Shown piece after piece: positions 15,852 to 24,639 of a stretch of DNA of 64,000 nt. A program made the position numbers and the translations under genes. Under the pieces are notes generated by a model that saw only the letters and a list, made by a program, of their open reading frames with translations, did no database searches and had not been told where the DNA came from. Numbering within the stretch: the stretch's first letter is position 1; the number at the start of each line of letters is the position of its first letter. This DNA is from Parvularcula sp. IMCC14364 (lineage in GTDB: Bacteria; Pseudomonadota; Alphaproteobacteria; Caulobacterales; Parvularculaceae), in NCBI RefSeq assembly GCF_030758415.1, contig NZ_CP132334.1:2616001-2680000 (forward strand), in the 5' to 3' direction.

Positions 15852-16261
15852 CCTTGCACGCCGGAAAAGACCTTGTCCTGAAAATCAGTGACGGCCAGTC
15901 GCCCGCAGGGTTTCTGCCGGTCACCGGCTTCAGTGCAACCAGCATATCGCTCCGGACAGAGACGGTTGAGGCAACGCATCTTCATTCTCCGGGCTGGCGC
16001 GAACAGGTGCCCGGTGCCGGTCTCAACTTTGCCCGCCTTACCGCGCGCGGTCTGTTCACCACCAATCCCGGCATGACTCAGGCCCGCAAGGCATTCTTCG
16101 ACGGGCAAGCGCCAGACTGGCAGGTAACCCTGCCCGGCATTGGCCAGCTTGCCGGGCCGTTCAGGCTGACCCGGTTCGATTTGACCGGGCCATATGCCGG
16201 GGAAGTGCAGGCCGCGCTGACATTACAGTCCGCCGGAAAAATAACCCTTACGGAAGAATAG
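15848..16261 (+). CDS. Major tail tube protein, TP901-1 family (GTA g9)
   Basis: A 137-aa major tail protein. It opens GKDLVLKISDG and has TGFSATSISLRTETVEATH, a GLFTTNPGMTQARKAFFDGQ middle and a FRLTRFDLTGPYAGEVQAALTLQSAG end, all typical of GTA tail tubes. In the canonical order a tail chaperone (g10) follows, but here the next gene is tape-measure-like, so g10 is missing. Confidence 0.9.
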   Translation: MTLHAGKDLVLKISDGQSPAGFLPVTGFSATSISLRTETVEATHLHSPGWREQVPGAGLNFARLTARGLFTTNPGMTQARKAFFDGQAPDWQVTLPGIGQLAGPFRLTRFDLTGPYAGEVQAALTLQSAGKITLTEE

Positions 16262-16292
16262 ACACAGCGAAATCAACACGGAGAAATAACCC

Positions 16293-16688
16293 ATGAGTGA
16301 AACCAGCCCCACCCCTGACAGCGCGGCAACGCAAGAGCTCACCCGCGCCATTCGCGAAGAAATGTTGCCGCTTGCCGACCTGCTGGAAGAGACCTTCACG
16401 CGCACCGCCCGTCACATTGAAGAAGAACTGGCCACAGCGGCAAAAAACGGCAGCCTCTCCTTCCGCAGCATGACCGAGGAGATACTGAACGACCTTGCCC
16501 GCCTCGCGGCGGAAGAGCTGGTCCGTGAACCAATCGAAAACGCCATCTTGCGGGTGCTGGGTCAGGGCGGGATCAATCCGGGTGGCAGCACGGGCAACAG
16601 TCCCGGCCCGCAAAGCGGCCAGCGCTCCGGCACCCAGGCCGCCGAAGCACTTGCCAAAGCCCTGTCAAAAGCAGGCCGCAACGCGTGA
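16293..16688 (+). CDS. Short tape-measure-like protein (GTA g11 position)
   Basis: A 131-aa mostly helical protein. FTRTARHIEEELATAAKNGSLSFRSM followed by ILNDLARLAAEELVREPIENAI resembles the C-terminal part of short GTA tape measure proteins, where a Ser/Phe motif (SFRSM) is followed by a long amphipathic helix. The tail is Gly/Ser/Gln-rich. RcGTA's tape measure is roughly 200 residues, so this may be shortened. It is the last gene of the cluster; the baseplate and fibre genes (g12-g15) do not follow. Confidence 0.6.
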   Translation: MSETSPTPDSAATQELTRAIREEMLPLADLLEETFTRTARHIEEELATAAKNGSLSFRSMTEEILNDLARLAAEELVREPIENAILRVLGQGGINPGGSTGNSPGPQSGQRSGTQAAEALAKALSKAGRNA

Positions 16689-16706
16689 CGGCCTCAGCCA
16701 GACGCC

Positions 16707-17900
16707 TCAGTCAGACGCCTGCGCCGTTTCCTTGCGGGCGTCATTCCAGTAGGAAACACAGGGGATGCGGGTCTTGTCACATCGATCTGCGTACTTGTTG
16801 GCAATGTCGGTCACTTCTTCCATCAACCCTGCATCCAGCGTGATCGGATCAAGGCCAAGACCGAGCAGGCGGCGGTTTTCCACCACCAGCTCGTTCTCGT
16901 CGGCTTCATTGCGCGGGTTGGCAACATTCTCGATGGTGACACCGGTTTTGTCGGCAATCAGTTGCGCCAGATCACGCACCCGGTGCGTTTCGGTCATCTG
17001 GTTGAGGATATGCACGCGCTCGCCTTTCTGGGGCGGGTTTTCCAGCGACAGTTCAATACATTTCACCGTGTCCTGAATATGAATGAAAGCTCGCGTCTGC
17101 CCGCCAGTGCCATGAACGGACAATGGATAGCCAACCGCCGCCTGCATCAGGAAGCGGTTCAATACTGTGCCATAGTCACCATCATAATCGAAACGGTTGA
17201 TGAGTCGCTCGTCCTTGCGGGTTTCTGCCGTCTGCCTGCCCCAGACAATGCCCTGATGCAGGTCCGTGATGCGCAAGTCGTCATTCTTGTTATAGAACGC
17301 AAACAGCAACTGGTCTTGCGTCTTGGTCATGTGATAGACAGAGCCGGGATTGGCCGGGTACAGAATTTCCTGCGCGATGTGACTGCCATCTTCGGTTTCG
17401 ATTTTCACTGGCAGATAGCCTTCGGGAATTTTGATCCCTGCCGTGCCATAGCCATAGACGCCCATGGTACCCAGGTGAACCAAATGCGGGTCACCTTCAT
17501 ATTCAACAATCGCCGCCAGCACATTGCTGGTCGCATTGATATTGTTGTCAATCGTATATCGTTTGTGCCAGGAGGATTTCATCGAATATGGCGCTGCACG
17601 CTGCTCGGCAAAATGCACAATCGCATCAGGCTGGAACTTCTCCATCAGATAGAGAAGGCGCATGTAGTTATGAGCAATGTCACAGTTTTCAAACTGGATG
17701 CTCTCGCCGGAAATTTCTTTCCAGGCCTCAAGGCGTGTGGAAAGGGGCTGGATCGGTGTCAGGGAATCCACTTCCAGTTCCACATCAATCTTGCGGCGCG
17801 AGAGATTGTCAATAATCAACACCTCATGGCCACGCGCAGACAGATGCAAGGCTGTCGGCCAGCCACAGAAGCCGTCACCACCGAGAATTATTACTTTCAT
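16707..17900 (-). CDS. sqdB: UDP-sulfoquinovose synthase
   Basis: A 397-aa extended SDR enzyme that makes UDP-sulfoquinovose from UDP-glucose and sulfite. The NAD motif is GGDGFCGWP (residues ~7-15), with HFAEQRAAPYSM, TMGVYGYG and the catalytic YHMTK (Y-x3-K). WGRQT, FDYDGDYGTVLNRFL and GGQTRAFIHIQDTV are hallmarks of SQD1/SqdB and Agl3-type enzymes. The sulfolipid partners sqdA/C/D/X are not in the window; neighbours are a sugar phosphotransferase, acyltransferase and CysQ. The sugar may therefore be destined for a glycan rather than the SQDG lipid, but this is inference. Confidence 0.95.
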   Translation of the reverse strand: MKVIILGGDGFCGWPTALHLSARGHEVLIIDNLSRRKIDVELEVDSLTPIQPLSTRLEAWKEISGESIQFENCDIAHNYMRLLYLMEKFQPDAIVHFAEQRAAPYSMKSSWHKRYTIDNNINATSNVLAAIVEYEGDPHLVHLGTMGVYGYGTAGIKIPEGYLPVKIETEDGSHIAQEILYPANPGSVYHMTKTQDQLLFAFYNKNDDLRITDLHQGIVWGRQTAETRKDERLINRFDYDGDYGTVLNRFLMQAAVGYPLSVHGTGGQTRAFIHIQDTVKCIELSLENPPQKGERVHILNQMTETHRVRDLAQLIADKTGVTIENVANPRNEADENELVVENRRLLGLGLDPITLDAGLMEEVTDIANKYADRCDKTRIPCVSYWNDARKETAQASD

Positions 17901-18178
17901 GAATCACCTTTTCGTAGAACGCCCGTGACAGAACACAACCAGCAGTAGAAGGAGGATCGTCAGGCGGGCAGGAATTGCCTGTTAATTGGCTTAAAACCTG
18001 TTGACACGGTTTTCAATGCCACAGCTTTAGTGTAATCGGGCAATGTTAGTGTGCCCCTTGTATGATCCTGCTCGCCCTGGGACGATTGTCGGCTTATCCA
18101 GCTGCTGTTCCGGGCATTAAACGATGCACAACCTGTTTGTGCGATATATGACAGAACGGAAACGGTGACGGGTTGGAA
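17901..18178. promoter_or_regulatory. Divergent promoter region between sqdB and the DUF4174 gene
   Basis: 278 bases without a gene. TTGACA at 18001-18006 is a good -35 for the plus-strand gene but far from it. No clear operator palindrome is visible. Confidence 0.35.
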
Positions 18179-19351
18179 ATGACGTTCCTCATCGCAGTGG
18201 TGTGCTTGCTGGCTGGCCTTGCCGCCGGCATCTTTGCCCTGCGCCCGAGGGCCATGAAATCCCTTGATGTGGCTGTCGATGTAACCGAATCTTCCAGCCG
18301 TCCCGAATTCAGCCTGTCGCGCTCGCTGATGTTGATCGGGCCGGATATGGATGACCCGGTCTGCCGGGAACAGCGCCGCGAATTGCGCCGCATTCTCAAT
18401 CCGCTACTGGAAGCAGAGTTCAAGATTATCGAAATCTATGGCGACCTCGCGCCGGCAGAAAATGGCGAAGCCTATGACTGGCTCGACAATCAGCTATTGC
18501 GCAAAACCCTCAATGCGGAAGAAGGCTTCCATCTCATTCACGTCAACCGCGAAGGCAAAACCAGCTTTCACTCCGGCCGGGCGATCAGCGCCGAAGCGCT
18601 GCTGCATATCTTCGACCTCTGGGATTATATCACGGAAGATGCAGGCGAGGACCTGACCAATATCATTGACGAAGAGCCGCCTGTCGATCAGTTGCGCCTC
18701 GAAAAAATGCCCGACAGTGAGGATGAAACTCCTCAAGACAGCCCGCCAGTGTCCGTATCAATGTCAGTGGCCGAGCCAGCGCCAGGATGCCGCAATCAAG
18801 CCGCCGCTGAAACAGCACTGCCAGTGATGACGCGCACACCGGGCACGCCCTCCCCCCCGGCATCACAAGAAAATGTCTGGCGCGAAGCCGCTGAAGAAGA
18901 CTGGGAAGGCTGGACCTTATATCCGCTCGGGGATACCCCGGCGGAAGACGATCCTGGTACAGCTTCCCCATCAGAAGAATCTGTATCGGTCAACAGGCCG
19001 CTCAGATCGGCCCCGGCAACAGACGAGGAAGCCCTCGTCGCCTCGCTGCGCCCTGCCTCCAGCAGCGCAAAAACGGATCGGGAAGGCACGGGCATACCTG
19101 CCTCGAATGGGCATGACGCAATCAACCATAACACAAACGGTCATCATACGGATGCCAGCATTTATGCCACGAGCAGAATGCTCTCATCTTCACCGGCTTG
19201 CCCGGGCTCGGGGGTGAATGGCAGCGGCGACAGCAGGCTTTCCTTAAGCATGGAAAACATCAAGGATGACGCGGACGAAGCAACGGATCAACCTGCAAAA
19301 CGGGCACCACGGTCTGTCAGTAACGCCATCAGAAAAAGACTGGATACATGA
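18179..19351 (+). CDS. Membrane-anchored DUF4174 (thioredoxin-like) protein with long disordered tail
   Basis: About 390 aa. An N-terminal membrane segment (TFLIAVVCLLAGLAAGIFAL) is followed by a domain at residues ~45-150 that matches DUF4174: SLMLIGPDMDDPVCREQ, then FKIIEIYGD, LRKTLNAEEGFHLIHVNREG and SGRAISAEALLHIFD. The rest is Ser/Pro/Glu-rich and probably disordered. The thioredoxin-like domain lacks a CxxC, so it may be a binding rather than redox domain. ATG 18179 is preferred over the TTG at 18173. Divergent from sqdB. Confidence 0.6.
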   Translation: MTFLIAVVCLLAGLAAGIFALRPRAMKSLDVAVDVTESSSRPEFSLSRSLMLIGPDMDDPVCREQRRELRRILNPLLEAEFKIIEIYGDLAPAENGEAYDWLDNQLLRKTLNAEEGFHLIHVNREGKTSFHSGRAISAEALLHIFDLWDYITEDAGEDLTNIIDEEPPVDQLRLEKMPDSEDETPQDSPPVSVSMSVAEPAPGCRNQAAAETALPVMTRTPGTPSPPASQENVWREAAEEDWEGWTLYPLGDTPAEDDPGTASPSEESVSVNRPLRSAPATDEEALVASLRPASSSAKTDREGTGIPASNGHDAINHNTNGHHTDASIYATSRMLSSSPACPGSGVNGSGDSRLSLSMENIKDDADEATDQPAKRAPRSVSNAIRKRLDT

Positions 19352-19391
19352 GCCGCAGCGATAAAGCCTCGCTCAGCTTGCGAAGAAATAA

Positions 19392-20834
19392 TCAGTAAGC
19401 GTTCTTGGGGAACAGCACAGCCCATATAGTCATCAGTATAATCCGTATATCGAGGAATAATGACCAGTTTTCGATATAATAGAGATCATGACGGACACGC
19501 TCTTCCATCATCTCGTTTTCAGATGTCTCCCCCCGACAACCATTGACCTGCGCCCAGCCACTGATACCCGGTTTCACCCGGTGGCGCCCGGCATAATCTG
19601 CAATTACCTGCGCATATTGCTCATTATGCGCCACCGCATGGGGCCGTGGTCCAACAAGCGACATATCGCCTTTCAGCACATTCCAGAGCTGCGGTAACTC
19701 ATCCAGCGAATACCGCCGCAGGAAAGCGCCGATACGGGTGACGCGCATATCTCCCTTGGTGGCCTGCCGCACATCAGCGCCATTTTCCATAACTGTCATT
19801 GTCCGGAATTTATGTATCCTGAAAACATCGTGCTGAAAGCCATGCCTGTTCTGGCTGAACAATACAGGGCCCCGGCTGTCCAGCTTGATCAGCAAGGCGA
19901 TAAGCAACATCAACGGTGACAGGAACGCCAGCAAAAGGCTTGAAACGACCCGATCTTCAGCCGCCTTCAGAATGCCGCCCCACCCTTCCAGCGGGCGACG
20001 GTGAATGTTGAGCAACGGCACACCGCCCAGATGCGAAATACCGCCATGTTTGTTCTCGAGCCACAGCATGTCAGGGCATACGACAGTATTGGCTGGCAAA
20101 ACAGACAGCCGACGGAATATCTCATTGATCCGGTCCGTGGCAGACCATGGCAGGCAGATAACAATATCATCGAACCCGCCATGCATGGCACTATCCACAA
20201 GATCATCCACACTGCCACTGATCGCCAGCCCCCCGGCACGCTGCGGGTCACCATGACGGTCATCATAAACGCCCATAATCTGCACAGATTTATCTTCCTC
20301 TGTGGAAAGACTGATGAATTTCTCTGCCAGAGTACTTGCCCCGACAACAGCCACACGCCGGCTCAGCGAGCCCCCCACACGGCACATGCCCTGAAAATGA
20401 TAGGCCATGGCAAAGCGGCTGATCGCCACGCCTGCACCTCCGATCACAAACCAGTAAACTAGCCAGCGCCGCGAAAAGTCCTGCGAAATATCTGTCAGGA
20501 ACGCAAAACAGGTCAGTATCAGGAGGGCCAATGCCCATAGGGAAAGAATACCCGGCAGCACTGCCCATGGCCTCAGCAACCGGTCAAAATTGTAATATCC
20601 CTTGTGGCTGTAGAGTTCCGCTATCAGGATTCCGCCAAGGATGCCGACACTGAGATATTTCGACGGCTCGCTGTAAACACCAAGCAACAGCGACGCCAGA
20701 AGCGAGGATATGCCGACAACCGCCACCGTACTGATCGCGGAAATGTCACTACAAACTTTTCGGGAAAATCCTGCCTGCCGACGTGTAAACGCCCGCAAGC
20801 CCGCTCCCTCAAGCGCCTGCTGATACTCTACCAT
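19392..20834 (-). CDS. Undecaprenyl-phosphate sugar phosphotransferase (WcaJ/PssY type)
   Basis: About 480 aa. It starts glycan repeat-unit synthesis by moving a hexose-1-phosphate to undecaprenyl phosphate. Residues ~30-130 hold four membrane segments, then a CoA-binding-like Rossmann domain (VAVVGASTLAEKFI), a fifth hydrophobic segment, and the catalytic domain with HKFRTM, YSLDELPQLWNVL, GDMSLVGPRP and VKPGISGWAQVNG. The C-terminus VLFPKNAY is typical. Start could also be GTG 20849. It faces the MBOAT gene and suggests an exopolysaccharide locus, although glycosyltransferases, Wzx and Wzy are not in the window. Confidence 0.92.
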   Translation of the reverse strand: MVEYQQALEGAGLRAFTRRQAGFSRKVCSDISAISTVAVVGISSLLASLLLGVYSEPSKYLSVGILGGILIAELYSHKGYYNFDRLLRPWAVLPGILSLWALALLILTCFAFLTDISQDFSRRWLVYWFVIGGAGVAISRFAMAYHFQGMCRVGGSLSRRVAVVGASTLAEKFISLSTEEDKSVQIMGVYDDRHGDPQRAGGLAISGSVDDLVDSAMHGGFDDIVICLPWSATDRINEIFRRLSVLPANTVVCPDMLWLENKHGGISHLGGVPLLNIHRRPLEGWGGILKAAEDRVVSSLLLAFLSPLMLLIALLIKLDSRGPVLFSQNRHGFQHDVFRIHKFRTMTVMENGADVRQATKGDMRVTRIGAFLRRYSLDELPQLWNVLKGDMSLVGPRPHAVAHNEQYAQVIADYAGRHRVKPGISGWAQVNGCRGETSENEMMEERVRHDLYYIENWSLFLDIRIILMTIWAVLFPKNAY

Positions 20835-21020
20835 ACTACGTCCAAACACTACTCTGGAAACAGGTTTATCAGGTCATGCATAATAAACGGTAAAGCGTGC
20901 ACGTCTTTTTAACTGATCCCCGGCAATAAAGCATTATCTTTGATCCGCCAGCAGTTGGACGCATATAATCATCTGTTAACGGATTTGTACCATCACGGTA
21001 CAGGATGAGGTGTCAGGGAC

Positions 21021-22658
21021 GTGTTATTTAACTCAGGCATATTCTTTCTGTTCTTTGCCTGCTTCTTCTGCCTGTACTGGCTGATGCGCGGTCAGTTGCG
21101 CCTGCAGAACGGGCTGATCCTTGGTGCCTCATATCTGTTTTACGGCTGGTGGGATGAACGCTTCCTGATTTTGATTGCTCTCTCAACCGCCTGTGACTTT
21201 ATCTGTGGCCTGGGCACTGCGGGCCCGCGCTATCGCCGCGCGCATCTGGCAAAGGCCGCTGGCCTGTTACTGGCAGTTGCCTGCATCGCCACACTCCCGA
21301 CTATTGCCACAAGCTGGATTTATCTCGTCGCTATCCTTGGCCTGTTGCCTGTTGCCTGGCTTGTGCTGCGCCGTCTCGATCAACTTTCCGGCCCCATACG
21401 CCGCAAGGCTTATCTGGTGACATCCATTATACTCAATCTCGGCCTCCTTGGCATCTTCAAGTATTTTGGTTTCTTTACGGAAAGCTTTGTGCAGGCCTTT
21501 TCCTCGCTCGGGATGAACGTCAACGAGTCTCTGGTCCAGATCATTCTGCCGGTCGGCATTTCGTTCTACACGTTCCAGACCCTGTCCTATACAATCGACA
21601 TCTATCGCAAGCAGATGCAGCCGACCGAGCGACTGATTGATTTTGCCGCCTATGTTGCGTTCTTCCCCCAGCTTGTTGCCGGGCCCATAGAGCGGGCAAG
21701 AAACCTGCTGCCCCAATTTGAAAACACCCGCCAGTGGGATGGCGACAAGGCAACCAGCGGCGCGCTGTTATTCACCTGGGGCCTGTTCAAGAAAATCGTC
21801 ATCGCGGACAATATCGCCCCCATTGCCAATGCTGCTTTTGCCAGTCCGGCAGAAGCAGCACCTGTCCTTATGCTGGTGGGTATCATCGCATTTGCCTTTC
21901 AGATCTATTGCGACTTCTCCGGATATTCTGACATGGCGCGCGGGCTGGCCCGCATGATCGGGTTCGACCTGATGCTGAATTTCAATCTGCCATATCTCTC
22001 CCGCACCCCGTCAGAGTTCTGGCGGCGCTGGCATATTTCCCTGTCCAGCTGGCTGCGGGATTATCTCTATGTCCCGCTAGGCGGCAACCGCAAAGGCAGG
22101 CTCCTCACATACAGGAACCTGTTTATCACCATGCTGCTGGGCGGTTTATGGCATGGCGCTGCCTGGACCTTTATTGCCTGGGGCGCATTCCACGGCGCCA
22201 TCCTCGCCGTGTACCGCGTTTTGTCAGTTGATGCCTGGCTTGCCCGCCAGCAGGGGCCGACTGCCAGAAGTTTCAGTATCAATCTTGGTGCCTGGGCTGT
22301 CATGACCGTTCTGACACTCGTCGGCTGGACCTTCTTCCGGACACAAAGCATCGGGGACGCCTTCACGGCCATGGCTGTGGCAGGCAGCGCCGTGACCAGC
22401 GGTGCCATTTTCACAGAACTCTTCATCCTGCCACAAACCGGCCAGTTGCTGTTCTATCTCTGGCCCCTGCTGCTTGTGCAGACAATGCAGGCAACCACGG
22501 GCAAGCTGGAATTCATGCCACCGCTGATGAGAGCATCAGAGCAGGGCTCTGTTTCCCTGCGGCAGTTTGCCGGTCTCAATGCCCTGCTGTTCCTGATCTG
22601 TGGCATCTTCTTCCTGTCAGCGGATGGCGGACAGCAATTCATCTATTTCGATTTTTAG
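21021..22658 (+). CDS. MBOAT family O-acyltransferase (AlgI/DltB-like)
   Basis: A 545-aa polytopic membrane protein starting at GTG. Signature blocks are LYWLMRG, SYLFYGWWDERF, SFYTFQTLSYTIDIYR, FFPQLVAGPIERA, FWRRWHISLSSWLRDYLYVPLGGN and LLGGLWHGAAWTF with the catalytic His, followed by GAFHGA. It would carry acyl (usually acetyl) groups across the membrane to a periplasmic glycan. The SGNH gene starts 5 bases after its stop, matching AlgI/AlgJ-X-like pairs. Confidence 0.93.
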   Translation: MLFNSGIFFLFFACFFCLYWLMRGQLRLQNGLILGASYLFYGWWDERFLILIALSTACDFICGLGTAGPRYRRAHLAKAAGLLLAVACIATLPTIATSWIYLVAILGLLPVAWLVLRRLDQLSGPIRRKAYLVTSIILNLGLLGIFKYFGFFTESFVQAFSSLGMNVNESLVQIILPVGISFYTFQTLSYTIDIYRKQMQPTERLIDFAAYVAFFPQLVAGPIERARNLLPQFENTRQWDGDKATSGALLFTWGLFKKIVIADNIAPIANAAFASPAEAAPVLMLVGIIAFAFQIYCDFSGYSDMARGLARMIGFDLMLNFNLPYLSRTPSEFWRRWHISLSSWLRDYLYVPLGGNRKGRLLTYRNLFITMLLGGLWHGAAWTFIAWGAFHGAILAVYRVLSVDAWLARQQGPTARSFSINLGAWAVMTVLTLVGWTFFRTQSIGDAFTAMAVAGSAVTSGAIFTELFILPQTGQLLFYLWPLLLVQTMQATTGKLEFMPPLMRASEQGSVSLRQFAGLNALLFLICGIFFLSADGGQQFIYFDF

Positions 22659-22662
22659 GCCC

Positions 22663-23760
22663 ATGCAGAAACCGTTTCACATTTCCATTCTCTGCATTCT
22701 CGTCATCGGCTATGCGCTGATTTTTGCCGAAACCTTCCTGCGCCTGCTGGCACCACAGGCAATCATCCCGCGCCATGTCACTGCTGCCCCCTATGGCATC
22801 CGTATGAACGTGCCGGGTGCTGACTACGCACAGGTGACGCCGGAAACGCGTGTTTCCATCCGCATCAATGAACAGGGCCTGAGAGCCGAACTATCCTATC
22901 CGCTTGAGAAACCTCACGGCGTGACGCGTGTTGCCCTGTTTGGTGACAGCTATTTCATGGGCTATGAATCTGACCTTCAGGACAGTTTTGCCTGGCAACT
23001 GGAACAGGCCCTGCGGGCCGAACGCTGCCCGGTGGAAGTGCTGAATTTTGCTGTTTCCGGTTTCGGCACAGCGGAGATGCTGCGCACCCTTGAAAGCAAG
23101 GGCTTGTCCTTCACCCCGGACATCGTCCTGTTTCAATGGCATCACACGGACCCGGCCGACAATCTGCGCGCCGGGCTTTACGCCTATCAAGCCGGGCAGC
23201 TACAAGAGACCGGCGCAGCCTACATGCCTGCCATTCGTACACGTCAGCTTCTTGAGCGTATGCCGCTCTACAAGAGTGTCAGCGAGAACAGCCATCTTTA
23301 TGCCGCAACGCGCGAGAAGGCCGCCACATTCATCAAACATACACTGACAGGCGGTGCACTGGTCAACACAGCGGTGACCGCCGTCAGCAAGGAAGTGACC
23401 ATGCTGGACCAGCCGGACCGGCCCGATGCCAGTCCTCTTGATGTTGCGCTATTGACCCATGCAGAACAAGTCGCCACGCAGAATGATGCAGCATTTTTCG
23501 TTGTGGATATTCCCTCTTTCCACACGCGCACATCGTTCAGCTCCGCCTTCCGCCTGTTGCCAGCGCAGCTTGTCGCGCAACCGCATTTCATTTCACCCGT
23601 CGACTCTTTTCGGCAAGCCGCAAGGCCGGACACGAAACTGTATTGGGAACAGGGGCATTATCACCTGACCCCGACCGGCAATCGCCTGCTCGCTCAGGTC
23701 GTCGCCGACCGGCTACTCGCCCGGTCCGCCAGGCAACTTGCCTGCGCGAACAGCCAATAA
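22663..23760 (+). CDS. SGNH/GDSL-fold envelope protein, likely O-acetylation partner
   Basis: About 365 aa. An N-terminal signal anchor (FHISILCILVIGYALIFAETFL) exports it. The SGNH blocks are FGDSYFMG (catalytic Ser), VSGFGTAEM (Gly/oxyanion) and the C-terminal GHYHLTPTGNRLLA (His; the expected Asp position reads as EQGH, so the Asp-His pair is not canonical). Start at ATG 22663 gives 4-base spacing from the MBOAT stop. AlgX/AlgJ-like proteins finish acetyl transfer in the periplasm; this is the probable job. Confidence 0.8.
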   Translation: MQKPFHISILCILVIGYALIFAETFLRLLAPQAIIPRHVTAAPYGIRMNVPGADYAQVTPETRVSIRINEQGLRAELSYPLEKPHGVTRVALFGDSYFMGYESDLQDSFAWQLEQALRAERCPVEVLNFAVSGFGTAEMLRTLESKGLSFTPDIVLFQWHHTDPADNLRAGLYAYQAGQLQETGAAYMPAIRTRQLLERMPLYKSVSENSHLYAATREKAATFIKHTLTGGALVNTAVTAVSKEVTMLDQPDRPDASPLDVALLTHAEQVATQNDAAFFVVDIPSFHTRTSFSSAFRLLPAQLVAQPHFISPVDSFRQAARPDTKLYWEQGHYHLTPTGNRLLAQVVADRLLARSARQLACANSQ

Positions 23761-23822
23761 TACTTGCCATCTGTCGTCATGCCCCTTAGCCCTGCACCCA
23801 CAATAATCGGACAGGATCAAGC

Positions 23823-24629
23823 ATGACGGATTCAGTTTTGCTGGAAGGCATGACCCGTATCTCCCTTGAGGCGGGCAAGGTCATCAGTGATATTTATCAA
23901 ACCAACTTCGGCGTTGATACAAAAGCGGATGGTTCTGCCGTAACGCAGGCGGACAAACTGGCAGAGGCCCTTATTCTGAAAGGGCTGGCAGAACTCGCGC
24001 CTGATATGCCGGTACTGGCCGAAGAAGCCGCATCCGAAGGCAATATCCCGGTACTGGGCAATCAGTTCTTTCTGGTTGACCCCCTTGATGGCACCCGGGA
24101 GTTCGTCAACAGGACAGGCGAGTTTACCGTCAATATCGCTCTGATCCGCGATGGCAGACCCGTGATGGGGGTTGTCTATGCGCCAGGATGTGACAAGCTC
24201 TATTCAGGCTCACAGGACACCGGCGCGTGGCTGCGCATCGTCGCGCCCGGACAAAACATGTCCGAGGCAGGACCGGCAAAAGAGATTTCTGCGCGCCGCG
24301 TGGACACGGATAATCTCATCGCCGTTGCCAGTCGCAGCCACCGCTCACCCGAGACAGAAGAGCTGTTAACTGCTCTGGGCGCAAAAGATTTTACCCCTGC
24401 AGGGTCTTCCCTCAAATTCTGTCTGGTCGCTGAAGGCATAGCAGATGTCTATCCAAGGCTGGGCCGCACCATGGAGTGGGATACAGGTGCCGGTCAGGCC
24501 GTGCTTGAGGCTGCGGGTGGTCTGGTCAACGCGCTGGACGGGACTGATGAGGCCGGCCCCCTCACCTATGGCAAGGTGGCGCGAGAATTTGATAACCCGC
24601 ATTTCATTGCCTGGGGCAAGCGCGCCTGA
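23823..24629 (+). CDS. cysQ: 3'(2'),5'-bisphosphate nucleotidase CysQ
   Basis: A 268-aa inositol-phosphatase-superfamily enzyme that removes the 3'-phosphate from PAP left by sulfotransfer and sulfate reduction. Metal-binding motifs are LAEEAA (Glu), FFLVDPLDGTREF (DPLDGT) and EWDTGAGQAVLEAAGG (WDxAAxxxLL-like). Normal length. Its place beside sqdB is consistent with local sulfur use, though cysQ is also housekeeping. Confidence 0.92.
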   Translation: MTDSVLLEGMTRISLEAGKVISDIYQTNFGVDTKADGSAVTQADKLAEALILKGLAELAPDMPVLAEEAASEGNIPVLGNQFFLVDPLDGTREFVNRTGEFTVNIALIRDGRPVMGVVYAPGCDKLYSGSQDTGAWLRIVAPGQNMSEAGPAKEISARRVDTDNLIAVASRSHRSPETEELLTALGAKDFTPAGSSLKFCLVAEGIADVYPRLGRTMEWDTGAGQAVLEAAGGLVNALDGTDEAGPLTYGKVAREFDNPHFIAWGKRA

Positions 24630-24639
24630 TCTGCCCCGG

